Assembly: GCA_964036155.1 (NCBI GenBank)
Contig: OZ038422.1
Coordinates: 39,951,201 to 40,015,200, forward strand
Length of the DNA stretch: 64,000 nucleotides
From: Diploscapter coronatus
Lineage: Eukaryota > Nematoda > Chromadorea > Rhabditida > Rhabditidae
Reading direction: 5' to 3'
Shown: piece by piece, positions 12,101-25,437 of the stretch
Layout: each line of letters begins with the position of its first letter
Numbering within the stretch: position 1 is the first letter of the stretch
Translations under genes and position numbers: made by a program
Notes under the pieces: model-generated
The model's database searches: none
Told to the model about the DNA's origin: nothing
The model's input: only the letters and a program-made list of their open reading frames with translations

Positions 12101-15100
12101 TTTGCAAGATATTTTCAAGATCTAATAGATTGATGAGCTCGACCATTTGCTTCACTATCTCATATAAAAGTATACTAATTTTATTCTACGAGATGTTTGC
12201 AAAAAAAATCTAACAGATTAATGATTATGATCGTGAGAACTCAGATGCGGAATATCCTCACATCGGTCTTTCCCAGGGAAGTGAAAATCCCATCTGCTTT
12301 CTACAGGAGAAAAGCACATGTGATATACAAACACACTGCACATTTTCACAGGAAAAATCAGGTTATTCAGCACTTTATCATTTATCGTGGTGATCGTATT
12401 TTTATCAGTGGTAAGACAAACTTGTCTTTGGAATATAATTCTTCTTTTTTTTCGAATTTGAAGTACAAATTTTCTACCTTTGAAGACTTGTCCTTCTTGA
12501 GAGTGTTGGTGTACTTCGTCTTCTTTCCTGTCCATCATCCACAGCCATACGGCGGACCTAAAATAGAGTAAACCATGAAACACTGATAATTTACCATTTT
12601 GATCGTCCAAAATAAGTTCTTGGAATTTCAAAATTAGCATGAGAAAGATATAAATGCTAACTTGTGAATTCCAAGAACTTGTTGGACTATTGAAATTTTT
12701 AAATTGATGAAGTGATGGCATACTGTAGCATAGGCTAGATGGCAGGCATTTCCAATTTGTTGCCTGTGCGAAGGAATTAGACTTGGGCGTTTTTGTGGAA
12801 TACGTCTTACAGGCATTTGGAATTGATAAGTTAGCAAAAGTTGCACAATTTGGAAATTCAAAAGCAAAGATAAAGCCTTGCTCTTGATCAGGGAATTTAG
12901 CCGAAAATAAATGAAGGAAATGTGCAAAGTGGTTGGTTGACAGAAGATTTTATAAACGCCCGATGGACGATATAAATTCTCGCTGCAGGGCCTGAAGCAG
13001 AAGGAAATGAACCAGTAAACAATCTGAGATGAAAAGGAGACCGAATCAGAGATTGATCGAGATATAAACTGTATGAAAGATCGCCACCACTTCATTAAAT
13101 TCAGCATCACCCATTTAATGGCGACGATGATTGTTTTGAGAGCAAATATTTGATTGGTCAGAGAGAGATCTTATCAAAAGTCAATTATAGTAGTTTGAAA
13201 AAAAAAAACGTTTCCTTTTTGGAGGATAAATCAAATGATATATTGATCAATTCGAAATTTAGAGATTCTAATGACGTCAACTTTAGCTAGAACTTTTCGA
13301 AGGGGAATTTGAAAATTACAAGACGACATGAAATAGTATGGTGAAAGTAGAAGGAAACACTTTCTAATTTTCCTTTTCAATAAATTTTATCGTCTTGTTG
13401 CTTGTAATTTCCAGATTTATTTTCTGGCCAAGCAACTATAAATCAAAGTAGATTTTCCACGGCCTCTTGTATTCTCCACGCCCACTTTTCTTTTCCTCTA
13501 CTCTTTCTTCAAAAAGTAGTGTGGAATACAAAAGACCATTTTTGACTAACCTCAATCAAAGGTTTCGGTCGATGCTTGAAGGACTGGGACCTGAGTGGTT
13601 GACGCATCGGTGGAGGTGACAATAGATGACTCGACGTAGCACTGAAATTCGAAAATAAGGACTGTTGATAGGCGATTATAGAGGGAAAGAGGGGAGAAAT
13701 GACGAGATTTGAGAAAAGGGAGGTGCGAGACGAAAAACGAGGAGATGAGCAGAGGGCGTCCCCACTTGAAGCAAAAGCACAACCAAGTCAACCCTCACAT
13801 CCATCCGTACCAACCTATACTTATGCGAGCGCTGTATATTTTGGGTTCTTGAATTTGTCACCACAATACGACTTGTAAATGTCGTCATTTTCAATAAAAC
13901 AGATATTTGTTAAAAATTAGAGAATCCCTAAGTTGAAGCCAAGCACGAAATAACCGAGTCGATATGACTCGCAACCGTTACTAACCTAGACAAAGAGAAC
14001 GATTTCTGTGCCTAACGAAATAATTTGTAAATATCAGCATTTTTATTTCCAGTAGAAAAAGATTGACGCTTACAAAGTGCTCTTCTGAAAATGCAAGAGA
14101 TTCTGTGCAAGATTTGTTATGATTTCAGAAACTTCATAAGTAGCCCTATAAAAATTCGATCTTCTCTTCAAAATTCATATTTTTAGAAAAATAGCCAGGG
14201 AAAAGAAAAAAGAAGTCAATTTTAAAATGGTCAAAGATAGAAAGATTGGAAATAGCCCTAAGTTGAAATACAATTTTGATCTGATTAGCTGTGCACTGAG
14301 TCTCTGCTGCAGGCGGGCTTTTATAGGACTAGACTAAATTCGCAAAAAGCATCTAACTCAATGAATCTGAGTCACCCAGCCGCTTTGCAGTAGTACGAAA
14401 CATATGATGGTCAAGAAACTGCACATAAAATAAAACGACTCTGAAAGAGCGCCGAAACGGAGGAAAACAGGTGTATGAAAGAGATGAAGAAAAGAAGAAA
14501 GGAGAATTGCCGAGACTATGAAGATATGCCTAGGCAAATAGAGATGAAGCTGCACATCACACATTTTACTCCTTGAGTACCTGACTACTTGTTATGCGAT
14601 ATTTATTGCGTATGGCCGGCTAGCTTAGAAATGAAAAAGGTAGTCGCGACTATAGCAATTAGTCTACTGATATGACATTACAAAACGAGATTTGAACAAA
14701 TGAGCAAATAAAAGTACAATATGCGAAGTTTCAGCATACTTGATCAGTTTTCGTAATTTCAAGTCCACTTAGTAAATCTGGTACGATAATAAGATCAATG
14801 ATTTGACCAGGGAGCTTCAAAAATGTATAAATTTTTAGTTATTCAAGGGAAAATATGAATGAAAGAATCTTCTGAAGCTTTTGAAATTTGAGCGAAAATG
14901 TGAAACTACAAATTTCAGAAGATATACGAAAATTGTGTCAAAAATGAGTGCAAAAAATCGAAACACCTCAAATTTTGATAAGATCTGAGTCAATGATTTT
15001 CAAAGATATGTCTGTCAGCCAGTCATTTGTTGAAAAATCAACAATTTTGACACGTGAGGCAAGAGGAGATGGTGAGTGCTGCATACAAGAATAGCCCTTG

Positions 15101-18100
15101 CCGTTGTTTTTTTTCCAGGCTTGGCTTTCATTTTACTGCCTCAAGCTCTGTGAAGCGAGTTTTTGCCATTCTTTTTGAGAGTCGAAGAGTAGTGAATAGT
15201 GGATCACATAGCCTCTAACCAGGATATAGATATATCGCGTAAGAGCTAAATCTAGCCACTAAAAATTTGACTCAATGCATCCTTTATAGGAATTGGGACA
15301 TTTGACCATTTTCCCCTTAAACTGGATGAATTTTCTAAAAATCCCTTTGAGTCGAGTGAATAGTGAGGATCACATAACCCTCCTTTCTAGGATATAGAGA
15401 TATATACTCTAGGACTAAAAAAGATTTTTGAATAATTCATTTAATTTACTCTCACCAATTTGGGAAATTGCCCAACTTAGCTTTTACTAATAAGACTATA
15501 AATTTTTGGAAGGTTCAATTTGTCTTCTTTAGCTAGCATCACAATTCCATCTGAAAAGTGAGTAAACATATGAATTTTCTAAAGGCCAAATTTATCTTTC
15601 AAAATGGATAAATTTTCCAGAAAAAAACCCCTTGAATAAAATGAATAGCCGATCACATATCCTTTTTTCTTTACAGAATATAAAACATCGCTAAAGCCCA
15701 CTATCTTTATTCTACCAATAAAGAGCCTATAAGGCAGACGAAGATTGAGAGCGCAATGCTATTTATGAGAAAAGGGATGCTTCTTGCTGCACTGCAAGTG
15801 CACGATACCCCTGGGAAGGGTGAATAAGAATGTACGCAACCTAACATTGCAATTTATGTTAATTTTAGGAGGTGACGTAAGTAAGTTGTGAAAGTTATCC
15901 AATCCTTCCAGAAAACGAAAGAACGACTTGCAAAAGGGGTAGAATTCCAATTGCAAGAAGACAATACCCTAGGAGAAAATGCGACTTATAAAAGAGGTAA
16001 AATGACGTAGAATTTGTGAAATATGGCGAAATGGCGAGTTTCAGGGCGAAATGAAATTTTTCTGATTCTTCTGACTGCTTCCTAAATTCTCACACGTCGT
16101 CTTTAGAGGAAACGCGGATTTGCGTGAATAAAATGCCCAAGGCAAAATAATGATGAAAGGAGGGAAACGGGAGAAAGACAGGACTGCTGCAGAACGGAAA
16201 ATTGCAGGATATAGCCGAGGATTTCTGGACCTAAAATGGGAGGGAGAAGTGAAATGGTGAAAAGAGAAAATCTCAAAGTGCGAATGAAAACAATTATTCC
16301 ATGCCAGCTGAGCAAATATGGCGTCCGAACGATAATAATATGAAAACAAGTGACGGGGGAAAACTTGGGATTTTTGCAAAGATGAAATTTAAATCGAAAC
16401 AGTTCTTTTGTCATTTTTAAACCAAGTCAAAATAAGAAGTGAATATTTTGGATTTTTCAATTTAAACAAGGTGTTTTGTGATAAAAAAAAAAGTCTAAAT
16501 CCAAATAAAATAGAATCAAAATCCAAAAATTCTCCATAGTTATTGAAAATGGAATACGACGGGGAATAAATAGCTGAAAAGGATGAAAGGCAGATGAAGC
16601 TGAAATGAAATTGAGATAGAGGAAAACAGGCTGAACTGCTCGGAATTGAACCAATAAAGGATAGAGGAAGACCTCTCTTCTAGAATTGAAGGGCTCTGGG
16701 GAAACAGACACAAACACAGCCACTTCGAGACATAATCTCACTTCCGGCATTTAATTGACACAACATTCGAAATTGACAGATATACTCTTTGACTTCGACT
16801 TTTTAGAACTAAAAAATTGCACGCATTTTAATTGAATGCTAAACTTGCACGAAGGATTCAAAAAGTTGAAGCTTGGATTTCAGAAGAAGGATAATTTAGA
16901 GCTAATTGCAAAAATATAAATAAAACTTGGATTTAGATCTCGTGCATATTTTAATTGGATGTTGACATGAGTATGTGAAAATCAAAAATCTCGAGTTTTA
17001 AAACCAGGGATTTTAGGTTCAAATTTAAAAAATTAGAAACACAAAGATTTTTTCCGTCCCCACTCAAAATGTCCTTAATTTTGACGACGAATGTCTCGAA
17101 TCAGATAAGCTCTCGAATTGTGAAGATAGACAGACAAAGTAACAAAGGAACGAAGAAAAAGGAAAGTAGTGGAAAATGAGATAAACGCGAAGATTCGCGC
17201 ATAATGAACGAATGAAGAAATGTCGAGACATTGGGGATGAAGCAGAGAAGGAGAAATTGTATTTGGCAAGGAGCTGCACGAGCAGAGAAATAAAGACGAG
17301 GAGAAGAGGACTAATTGAGAAGTAGTTGGTTCGAGAATCGAGAAAAGAACGAAAACACGTGATTGCAGAAAAAAACAACCAACCTACAACTATGCTGCAA
17401 TGTTAGGAAACTGCACTCGCATTGCATCTGCATATGAAACACGTGAAATACACAGAATAGATGAAAACAAACGAGGATAATTGGCATTTATCATGAAACA
17501 GCTCAGACCTAGAAAGTACTCGAATCAAGAAAACTAATCATTTTCTCCTTATAATTTTGCATCTCTAACATGCTATATGAAAAATCATATTTCTGAATGA
17601 GTCAAATGATATTTAACAATGACTGAAATTAGCGTGCACAATGATATCAACAATGTCTGGCAAGTGCGGAAATTCAAGACACATGAAAATGATTTCGAGA
17701 AATATCATTGGTAAAGAAATCTATGAAACACTTTACTAGCCGGTCCTAAATGTTTCATATGTCTGGAAATTTGCAAATAGCCAGTTCGTGAGAAATGTAC
17801 TTCGCTTCTAGTCTTAGCATTTTTCTCATGCCAAAATATAGCAATTAATAAAGCTCATCGTCAGCTTGCTATTTTATCGATAAAATTTCTTGGGATGATG
17901 CAAAACTGGTTGATGAAACGAGATTAAAGACGAGGTGACTAAAGAACACAGCCCATGTTCTTATATCAGCTCAAATGTGCAGATCCCCGCAGATCTGTTT
18001 GCTCTGCCCTGTTCCCTTGTCATTTGCCTCCCATTTTCCTCTCATTTCGTCCGAAGCAACCCCTGCTCTGCTAAATTGAAATCTTAGAATGGGAACCCGA

Positions 18101-20327
18101 ATGGCATTTTCTTCACATTCTCACAAGGATATGAAACTTTTCACAAAAGGCAAATGGGAATATGCATGAGCATAAAGGCGTGTGGAAATTGAATTTCACA
18201 AAGTCGTTAAGTGAATCAAAGAAATGAGAAATTAAATTCGATTTGACATGCTCAATTGCTAAAGAATCGCAAATGGAACAGATAATAAAGAAAAGTACGA
18301 AGTGAAAAACTATCGATGAAGGCTAAAGAACTTACAGTTCTGAAAATTTTCTCATTAGTAAATGCTAAAATTAAGTTGGAATGGTAGTTTCTAATATCTA
18401 TTTCATGGTACTTTACTATTGAAGGTGTAACCGGATTTATCATTCAACTAAATTGTAATATTTAGAACTGGAGAAGATCGTAGTATCTCAGGTAAGCAAT
18501 GTATAGTCAGAAATCATAAAATGAGCAAAACATAGTCAGTAAAGATGCGATTTTGCTATTAGTTGCCGTGAAAACAATACGATTTCGTCGGATCGGATCA
18601 AGTGTTTTAGTACTCGCCAATTGGTCGTCGAGGGGGTTCGATTCAGCTAAAGTGACGGACGGTAAACACGCTCGCCTAACTCCACGAAATAACTACTTTA
18701 TGACAGCTCAACTACTGCAGTCACAATAGTCTCATGGTAAGCCTCACTAGATTTGAAAAGAGGCACCTTTGGAAATTTTCAGTGCTATTTCAAAATGAGT
18801 GAAGTTTAGACATAGATGTGACAAAGACAGAGACAAAGGAAAGAATATTCGGGTTTTGAGTTGCGCGACAAAGTCATAGCGCTGTAATAGTAAAGCTGCA
18901 GAGAAGCGATGATGAGAGAAGGAGATGAAAGGAAACAGAAATTGGACAGACAAGAGCAGGATAAATGATAAATATCGGAGGACAGAGGATCTAGAGAGGT
19001 TACCACTGCGCGAGATAGCAAATTGAAAACAAAGAAAGATGATAGGTCGATAGGTTATCACCACAAGAGAAATTAATTTCACTGCGAGGGCAGTGATTAG
19101 TGATCGCTTTACATCAAATCGAATTCGCAACGTATCTAGTCTTATTCTGAAGGATAATGAGGAGCTAAAAATCGTAGCAATCTTGACTACCATTCCAAAA
19201 TTCTGTCTATAAATCCGAATCCAACTAGAACAATAAGGACACATTCGATTGTAGGCTATACCTGGTGAACCCCATGAGAAAATTCGTTATTCAATTTGAA
19301 ATGCGTAACGCAATCGTAGCTAAAGCTGAGGGTAGCTTGAACGTGTTATGAAATTCGAAGTTCAGAATCAAACTAATTTTACAAGCTTAGAATTTCATAA
19401 ATTTCTGATTATCGAAAAATCTGCACTTACATCGTAGGAGTACATGGAGGGTTCATCGTAATGATCGAGTTGAATTGAATAAAAATACGAATCGTCCGGT
19501 GTGAAGAGCAGCAAATGGGCAAATGCTCTGGGAAAGTGAAAGGCAAGAAGAGTGGATATAAAAGGAACTCGAAGAGAGAAGCAGTAAAAGATGCTGAGAG
19601 ATGCCTGAAAGCGGCCTGCCGAAGCCGACTCTCAGACTGCACCAGGCAAATTAGCCGAATCAAGTGTTTTCTCCCCGCTTTTCATTTGGAAAGCTTCTCT
19701 CATTTCAGCACTTCAGCGGCATTTCATCCAGCAATTAGACTCAATTTGTCTCTCGCTCACAGTCCGTTAATTCATTTTCAGCAGGGATGAGTGATGGATT
19801 CATTGAGAATAGTCGAATGACTGCCGACTGACCCAGAGAACATGAAGCTTCTCTTGCAGAAGAGTAGCCCCACTGCTCTTTTTCATGTAGGAAAAAAAAT
19901 TGATTTGCAGTGAATGGAATTTCAAAACAAAGATGTTGATTTTTTTACAATAATATTTGATTGGACTAACTAACATTAGCTTGCAAAACTACCCTGCTTA
20001 ATGTAAGCCTATGCGGGAATTACGAGCTTTCAGAAAGATATTACTAGGAAAAATATAATATGCTTTTTTTTAATTATTAGACTAGTTGGTTTTTGCGATT
20101 TTGTTGCAGAAAACCTGTGCAATCTCAATGCAAAGTTATCAAATAAAAGAAAATGAGGAGAATTAGGAAAAGGTGTAGAGATTTTACAGGACAAAATTCT
20201 GAACTGACCTTGATTGGAAAGGCTCCGCACTTCTGACTGCCTGAAGGCGTTTGTGGTTGGCTGCAACATCGGGAGTTTGAGGCAGAATTCTAGCAGCACG
20301 AAGAGACGAGGGCGATGAATGGTGCAT
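9193..20327 (-). CDS. RGK-type (Rad/Rem/Gem-like) small GTPase
   Basis: Predicted Ras-superfamily GTPase of the RGK group, which in animals binds voltage-gated calcium channel beta subunits and 14-3-3. Exons: 20209-20327 (ATG directly after an AG acceptor), then alternative exon 13551-13641 or 19431-19527, then 12478-12557, 11925-12026, 11737-11831, 11399-11523, 11171-11264, 11053-11126, 9934-10032, 9561-9794 and 9193-9357; 425 or 427 aa. The long N-terminal extension carries RRRSTPTLSRRTS and VSRGDSFRRKR, like RGK proteins. P-loop GESGTGKT sits near residue 208, NKAD (G4) near 311 and EISVALNHDV (G5) near 340. The usual DxxG (G3) is absent, as in RGKs: the segment reads DLTFCEQNINDPEW. The C-terminus is basic (SKLKTWRRALTPN), but the vertebrate C-7 motif (KSKSCHNLSVL type) is missing. 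Intron 11265-11398 begins with GC. A diverged Ras relative cannot be fully excluded. Confidence 0.85.
13461..13540. repeat. Short foldback repeat, TTGTATTCCAC family, copy 1
   Basis: Imperfect inverted repeat of about 80 bp. The left arm CCTCTTGTATTCTCCAC pairs with the right arm GTGTGGAATACAAAAGAC. It lies just downstream of the donor of RGK exon A. The same terminal sequence recurs at 42124-42224, so this looks like a small non-autonomous element. Confidence 0.6.
13551..13641 (-). CDS. RGK gene, alternative exon A
   Basis: A 91-nt exon (1 nt completing a codon plus 30 codons) with a good TTTCAG acceptor and a GTTAGT donor. Spliced after exon 20209-20327 it reads ATSSHLLSPPPMRQPLRSQS and then a basic FKHRPKPLIE tail. 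The RSQSF element is 14-3-3-like, which fits RGK proteins. It shares incoming and outgoing phase with exon 19431-19527. Read in the wrong phase it ends in TGA just before its donor, so it cannot follow the other exon productively. Confidence 0.65.
13642..19430 (-). other. 5.8-kb intron between the alternative RGK exons
   Basis: AT-rich DNA with no further exon that joins in frame. Minus-strand open frames at 13676-13894 and 18747-19244 have splice-like ends in places but do not fit the phases. It contains the degenerate repeat at about 15160-15690. A locally GC-richer patch at about 18540-18700 has no recognisable feature; a tRNA B-box-like string there lacks the rest of a tRNA fold. Confidence 0.4.
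15160..15690. repeat. Degenerate direct repeats in RGK intron
   Basis: Three diverged copies of a unit containing GTGAATAGTGGATCACATA followed by an AGGATATAGATATAT-like stretch occur near 15180, 15352 and 15635. The last two copies also share about 45 bp upstream (GGATGAATTTTCTAAAAA-like followed by CCCTTGA). Spacings differ (about 170 and 285 bp), so this is a decayed duplication and not a regular array. Confidence 0.55.
19431..19527 (-). CDS. RGK gene, alternative exon B
   Basis: A 97-nt exon (1 nt plus 32 codons) with a strong pyrimidine-rich acceptor (TTCACTTTCCCAG) and a consensus GTAAGT donor. Its frame from exon 20209-20327 continues into exon 12478-12557. The peptide is acidic and Tyr-rich (YFYSIQLDHYDEPSMYSYD), unlike the basic Ser/Pro peptide of exon A. 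Coding status rests on splice sites and phase only. Confidence 0.55.
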
Positions 20328-20420
20328 CTGAAATCATTGTCTTTTTTTTAATAAAATTTTAAAATATATGAATTTTTCAAATCCCGAAATTTAGACATAT
20401 TGTAAGGCCTACTCAATTTC

Positions 20421-20456
20421 TGCGCAAAATACTATATTCATATAGCATTTTGTGCA
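20421..20456. repeat. Perfect-stem hairpin
   Basis: TGCGCAAAATACTATA and the near-complement TATAGCATTTTGTGCA flank a TTCA loop, giving an almost perfect 36-bp hairpin about 100 bp upstream of the first RGK exon. Function unknown; it may be a foldback-element relic. Confidence 0.5.
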
Positions 20457-22643
20457 TAATTTGGTGAACATTACAAGTAAGTGAGTGGACTTTACAGGAG
20501 TTCCGAAATTTAGGAATTCTATCTGAATCGAAGATTTACTAAATCCAAAGCAGTAAAAAAGGCAGTGGACTATAAATAAGTCAAATGAACTCTTTAGAGT
20601 AGATTTATGTACGTGAATTTGGCCAATAAATTCAAGTCAGAGCGAGCTTTATTTGGAAAGAAGGAAAATGGGGGAAACGGAAGCGGTCTTTCTACTCTAC
20701 GCAACATTGTAATCTGATATGAAACATGGGGAATTGGCAAAAATGAGGAAACAAGAGAAATAACTAAATGAGAATATCACCCACTTAGCGGGGTATTTGG
20801 GAAGGCAAAATATATTCTAGTATTAGTAGCAATGATATTTGACACTGCGTTCTGTATTTTATAGGTACACCCAATTTGGAGTTTGAAAAATAGATAAATT
20901 TCCAGAAGGTTAAAAAACCAAATTTTCAACCATACATTTTTGATAAAAATGCGTCGATAAAGAAGAAAAACTGATGAAATTTCCAGAAGCCTCAAAAATC
21001 AAATGATTCCGAATTACTTTCTACCAACCACAAACAAAAGACATTAGGACGATTTTATAGCGGCTCACACCAACAGAAATCGAGGAAGAATTGCTTGCCT
21101 AATTAAAGTTGTGCTTCCGCTCTCAAATTGTACACATTAGACATTCCATTCTCATTCATTCACATTATTTTTCCACACTCACAAACAAGATTCCTCCCTC
21201 TCGCGCCTTCACATGAAGACTAATTCCTTATTCATTAGCGGGTGATTGCAGAGTTCATAACAAGGACGACACGCATAAGAATATCACTTTTTCCGCCTAA
21301 TTTGAACAAATAGATGATACTAACTTGCATGAGCAAAACTAAAATTAAAGAAATTATTTGACGACATTCTAATATTTCGTCGTGTGCACATTTTCATGTT
21401 GCAAGATAAAAAATGTCGTGGTTTATCTGAATATGAAGAAAATGCGATTTTTGAAAAGTTACCCACTTCACCGATCACCTATTTGGAATGTTCTCACACT
21501 TTCATCTTCAAAAGTTCTTACACTTAAAAGTTTTCTAAACTTTTCTAGAAGTCAAAAATATTCGACTCGGCCTACCGTCATGCGATTTTTCGTGAATCTT
21601 CGTTTAGTCGTAGATGATGTGGGATTTGAGGATTTTCGGTTTGGCGATGGTGAGAAGTGCATTGGAATTGTGAATTAAGCAGAATGGAATAGAGAAGTAA
21701 GTGAATAAAAGAGTTAGCGCCTTATAAACTAACTAACGGGGTAATGGGTAATGGGCTTGAGAGCAGAGCTTCTTCACCAGAAGGTAATTGCCTAAACGAG
21801 CAATGCAGAAGCATTCTCACATTCCCCTGCTCACATGCCTAATGCCTCTGGAATTGACAGACCGATATAGGAACATAATTAATGAAAACCTGACAGTTGC
21901 CATACTTAGATTATGATAGGTTCAGGAGGAGATTGAAAGTGGAAAACATCTGACATTCAGAAGGGCGACGATCAAAGATTCGGAAAATTCAATTTGAAAG
22001 GGGAAATAGTTGGAGCTTGAAGAGTTTTACAGTAGTAAACTCGACATAAAATTTGCGAAAATTAAAGTTCGATTTCAGTTATCAAAGAAAAATAAAATCT
22101 TAAATAAATGGGATTTCAATAAATTTAAGTGATCGAATTTTTGGAAATGAAACTACGACTTCGAATTTGAAACATCTTAAATCCGAACTTCGTAAATGTC
22201 TGAGACTAGCATGTGAAACAAATATATAGTGTGGAAAATGAGAAAGTTCTTTAGGTCCCTATCATATTTCAGGAATGTTTGTGTATGACACATCTTCATA
22301 TGATGATTTAAAGTAACTTAAATAACAATTTAAATAGACAAGATTAACCGAACTGCTGACTCGCTAAAATAAGTAAAATAAGTGGAAATTCGGGATTCTC
22401 TCCTCGAATATGTGTCCGATATTTCTCATTTCTCTCATTATGTCGATAATTAAATTGCCACGAGCACAGCGCGCCGAGTCAGGGTTGTGGGTGCAAAATT
22501 TTGCGAGTTCCTTTTCGGGCATTTTTGCCTATTTTCGCAATTAAATTTATGAGAGGCTAAATCCAATTCTCTGGGAAAAAGGAATCGCGATTATTTTGTA
22601 GTGCAAAATAGGCGAATTATCACTGTTTAGAGGAGATTTGTAA

Positions 22644-22759
22644 ATTTGTAAACCGCCTGACATTGTGACACAAGATAGTGGCAAGATATGGTAGGATACG
22701 TATTTTTCCTATACCATTTTCCATGTTTCGCATCATGCGATGCCTTGCGGTTTACAAAT
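22644..22759. repeat. Terminal-inverted-repeat element, AACCGC family
   Basis: Left end ATTTGTAAACCGC and right end GCGGTTTACAAAT are perfect 13-bp inverted repeats about 116 bp apart. Similar AACCGC-type ends occur at 25279, 40322 and 55351, which suggests related small non-autonomous DNA elements. Confidence 0.6.
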
Positions 22760-25278
22760 TGTCTTGTTTAGAAAAATATAATCTTAGAGAAAATGAAATT
22801 CCTCTAAGACTGGGCTACCGATTATCCAGACTAATTAGAATGTTAGAAACATTTGGAGCCTGACAAATAGAGAAAAGGCCGTTGCATGCTAATTATGCGA
22901 AGAGAGTTAGTGACGCAGGGAAAGCTCTGGAAGAAAATACGAAACGGCATTTTTGCACTCACTCACAAATACACGCCATATACATAGCAAATTCCTAGCA
23001 GAGTGGAAAATGCAAAAATGCAAAATCTTCCACGTCAAAGACACTAATTCTACTACACTTTTCTATCCATTACGCAATTTATCATTGAATTTTCAATTTA
23101 TTCTATCTAATTATAATTTTTCCAGATATCTAGAAATTGCGGAATTCGGCGTCAATGACAAATGAATTCTACTACACTCTGCATTCATTACGACATTTCG
23201 CATGAATTTTAATTTTGCAAAGGAGAATTTTGAAAGAGTAATGTAATTTAGATCGAAGAACGAAAATAAATTAAAATTATGAAACTCTGCATAGTATATG
23301 AAGACGTCATTTGCTAACGAGTCAAAACTGATGAAGGATGATTTTCGAACGTCTGAATTATAAAATACTCACGGAACTTTGTTCGCGAAATAACTTCCAT
23401 TTTCGAAGGGTCACAGACTTAGTCAAAAATGGCCTACGAAAATGCTTAGAAATCAGGACGTGAGACTTTTGACACAAAGACGTTTTAAATACACGAAAAA
23501 AGTGTCCTTCTTTTGAAAACTTGAGTATTTTTCCGGGAAGTTTTTGAATATATAAAAGATCTTCAGTGGACCTAATAATTGATATTCGTAATAAATTAGT
23601 CTCGGGTTTTCAGGGGATCTTAGAACATATGAATCATTAATCATAAAGTTTAGGATATCATGATATGTTCATGTGAAAGAGAAATCTGGAAAGCTACATT
23701 GTAAAGATGAAGAGTAAAGACAAGAAATCTAAACTTAAAAGACAACGAATGCTCGCTCACTAGATTATTACTAATGCCTGCCACACAGCTCATTGTGAAT
23801 TCAGAAAAAAAAATCACAGAAAACGAGGAAGAAGAAATACTGACGGCAAAGCAAAGGCAGAGCCAGAGATATAATAAAGCTTCCTGGATTCTGTTATGCA
23901 AATCTCAAACTTGTTTGATAACTGTCAGTATGATAGGGTATACTTAATGCCGAAATGGTCAGCATGATTTACTGTTCAAATTGATACCAAATTTGCCTGA
24001 ACCTGAGATTTATTGATATTCTTTGAAAATAGAATATTCAACTTCCAATTGTGCAAAGATGAGCATAAATAGAATCCCTGAACCCATAATAAACAAGCTC
24101 GGAATGGGTTAGCTTTATAAAAATCGAACTAGCTCCCCAACCATTATCTATCATTCTCCTCGACTTCCTCAATCGTTCCTTTTTAGAACCTTCCACGATG
24201 TCTCACCTTTTCCATTCATAAGATTTCTCCTTCTCCTTATTTAAGAATGTCACTTGACTCATGACAACTCGCGATAACATCCAAGCCTTCCATCTATGGA
24301 TCCTCTTCAGTCTACATAATCTATCACTGATCAGCATCACTAATCGCTTTCTCATTGCAACTCTTTATAATGCCTTATTTCCTTGTAACCAGAGGTTACC
24401 CTCTGATATCTCACAATCAGATCCACCCCAGGTAGCTGTGTTCCTTTTCGTAACCTATTATTTATCGTGGCCATCAATAAATCAGTTATATGCAAGACTT
24501 ATCTAGACTTACTTATGCCTTAACCTTATGCATGTAGAAAATCACCTAAAATACTCTAAATACGTGCATTTACATTTACTGCTTCTGTGGAAATGAAAAT
24601 GAAAATGGTTGATGAGGAAGACAAGGAAATATGAAGATACGGCTCATCGAAAGTTCCAGGGGCAATTATGCCTAAAGAGGAGCACTCTGTCGCCTGGAAC
24701 GAAGTGTCATGGCTAAGTGAGCCTGCTCAATTCTCGATTGCTTTGCCACTCCCACATGCACTTCCCGAAACTAACCAACCGAGCAGTTTTCTCGGTTCAA
24801 ACCAAACCCAGGCAGATTTTCAACCAAAATAGGAAGTGTTAGAGTGCGAGCGGACAATCCAGTCCTAGGCAGATTTTCAGCCAAGACGGGAAATTTCCGA
24901 GACAGTTTGTAAATGATGGATGGGATGATGAAATACAGAATAACGAAATGAAAATGACAGAACGCTTTCTTGTAATTAACGAAATGACGGAATGGCCTTT
25001 TTCTACACTATTTCTCCTTTCTCTTACTCTCTAACACGACATTCCATCATTTACATATTCTTTTTCAGAGTGCAGGTAGATTGCAACGTGTTGAAAAAGA
25101 AGAGAATAGCGTAGTTACCAATCTGCATACATCCGAAATTCTAGGTAAGAAAGACCGCATAATAAAATTTTCCATTTCAAGTTATATATAAGGAGGTTAA
25201 CAACGGGTCTTCATCGAAATATTTATGTCTAAAAACTTCCGCACAAGGGATCTGGCTTAAGTCCAGCCCAAATTTGGT

Positions 25279-25437
25279 CAGACTTGCAACGTTTTCGAAC
25301 CGCGCACGGTTAACCGCACGAAACGAGATAGTGGATATTTTCGAGAGGCGAAAAGAGTATATGCTCTTTTTCTCTTTCGATAAGGCACATTATCTCGCTT
25401 CATGCGGTTAACTGCGGTTTGAAAAGTTGCAAATCTG
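25279..25437. repeat. Foldback (MITE-like) element, AACCGC family
   Basis: About 160 bp whose left half (CAGACTTGCAACGTTTTCGA, then AACCGCGCACGGTTAACCGC and ACGAAACGAGATAGTG) is the imperfect inverted complement of its right half (CATTATCTCGCTTCATGCGG ... GAAAAGTTGCAAATCTG). The same arms occur at 55351-55510. No open frame inside, so it is a non-autonomous element. Confidence 0.7.

Noticed and set aside
13800..13895. Possible RGK first exon beginning at an ATG near 13894
   Set aside because: Its only good donor (AAG|GTATAG) leaves phase 0, which sends the next exon into a frame ending in TGA. Exon 20209-20327 fits instead.
18610..18660. tRNA-like B box (GGTTCGATTC)
   Set aside because: No A box or cloverleaf-forming arms at the right distance.
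18747..19244. Minus-strand open frame of 165 residues in the RGK intron
   Set aside because: Hydrophobic, low-complexity composition, no recognisable domain and no phase-compatible splice sites.
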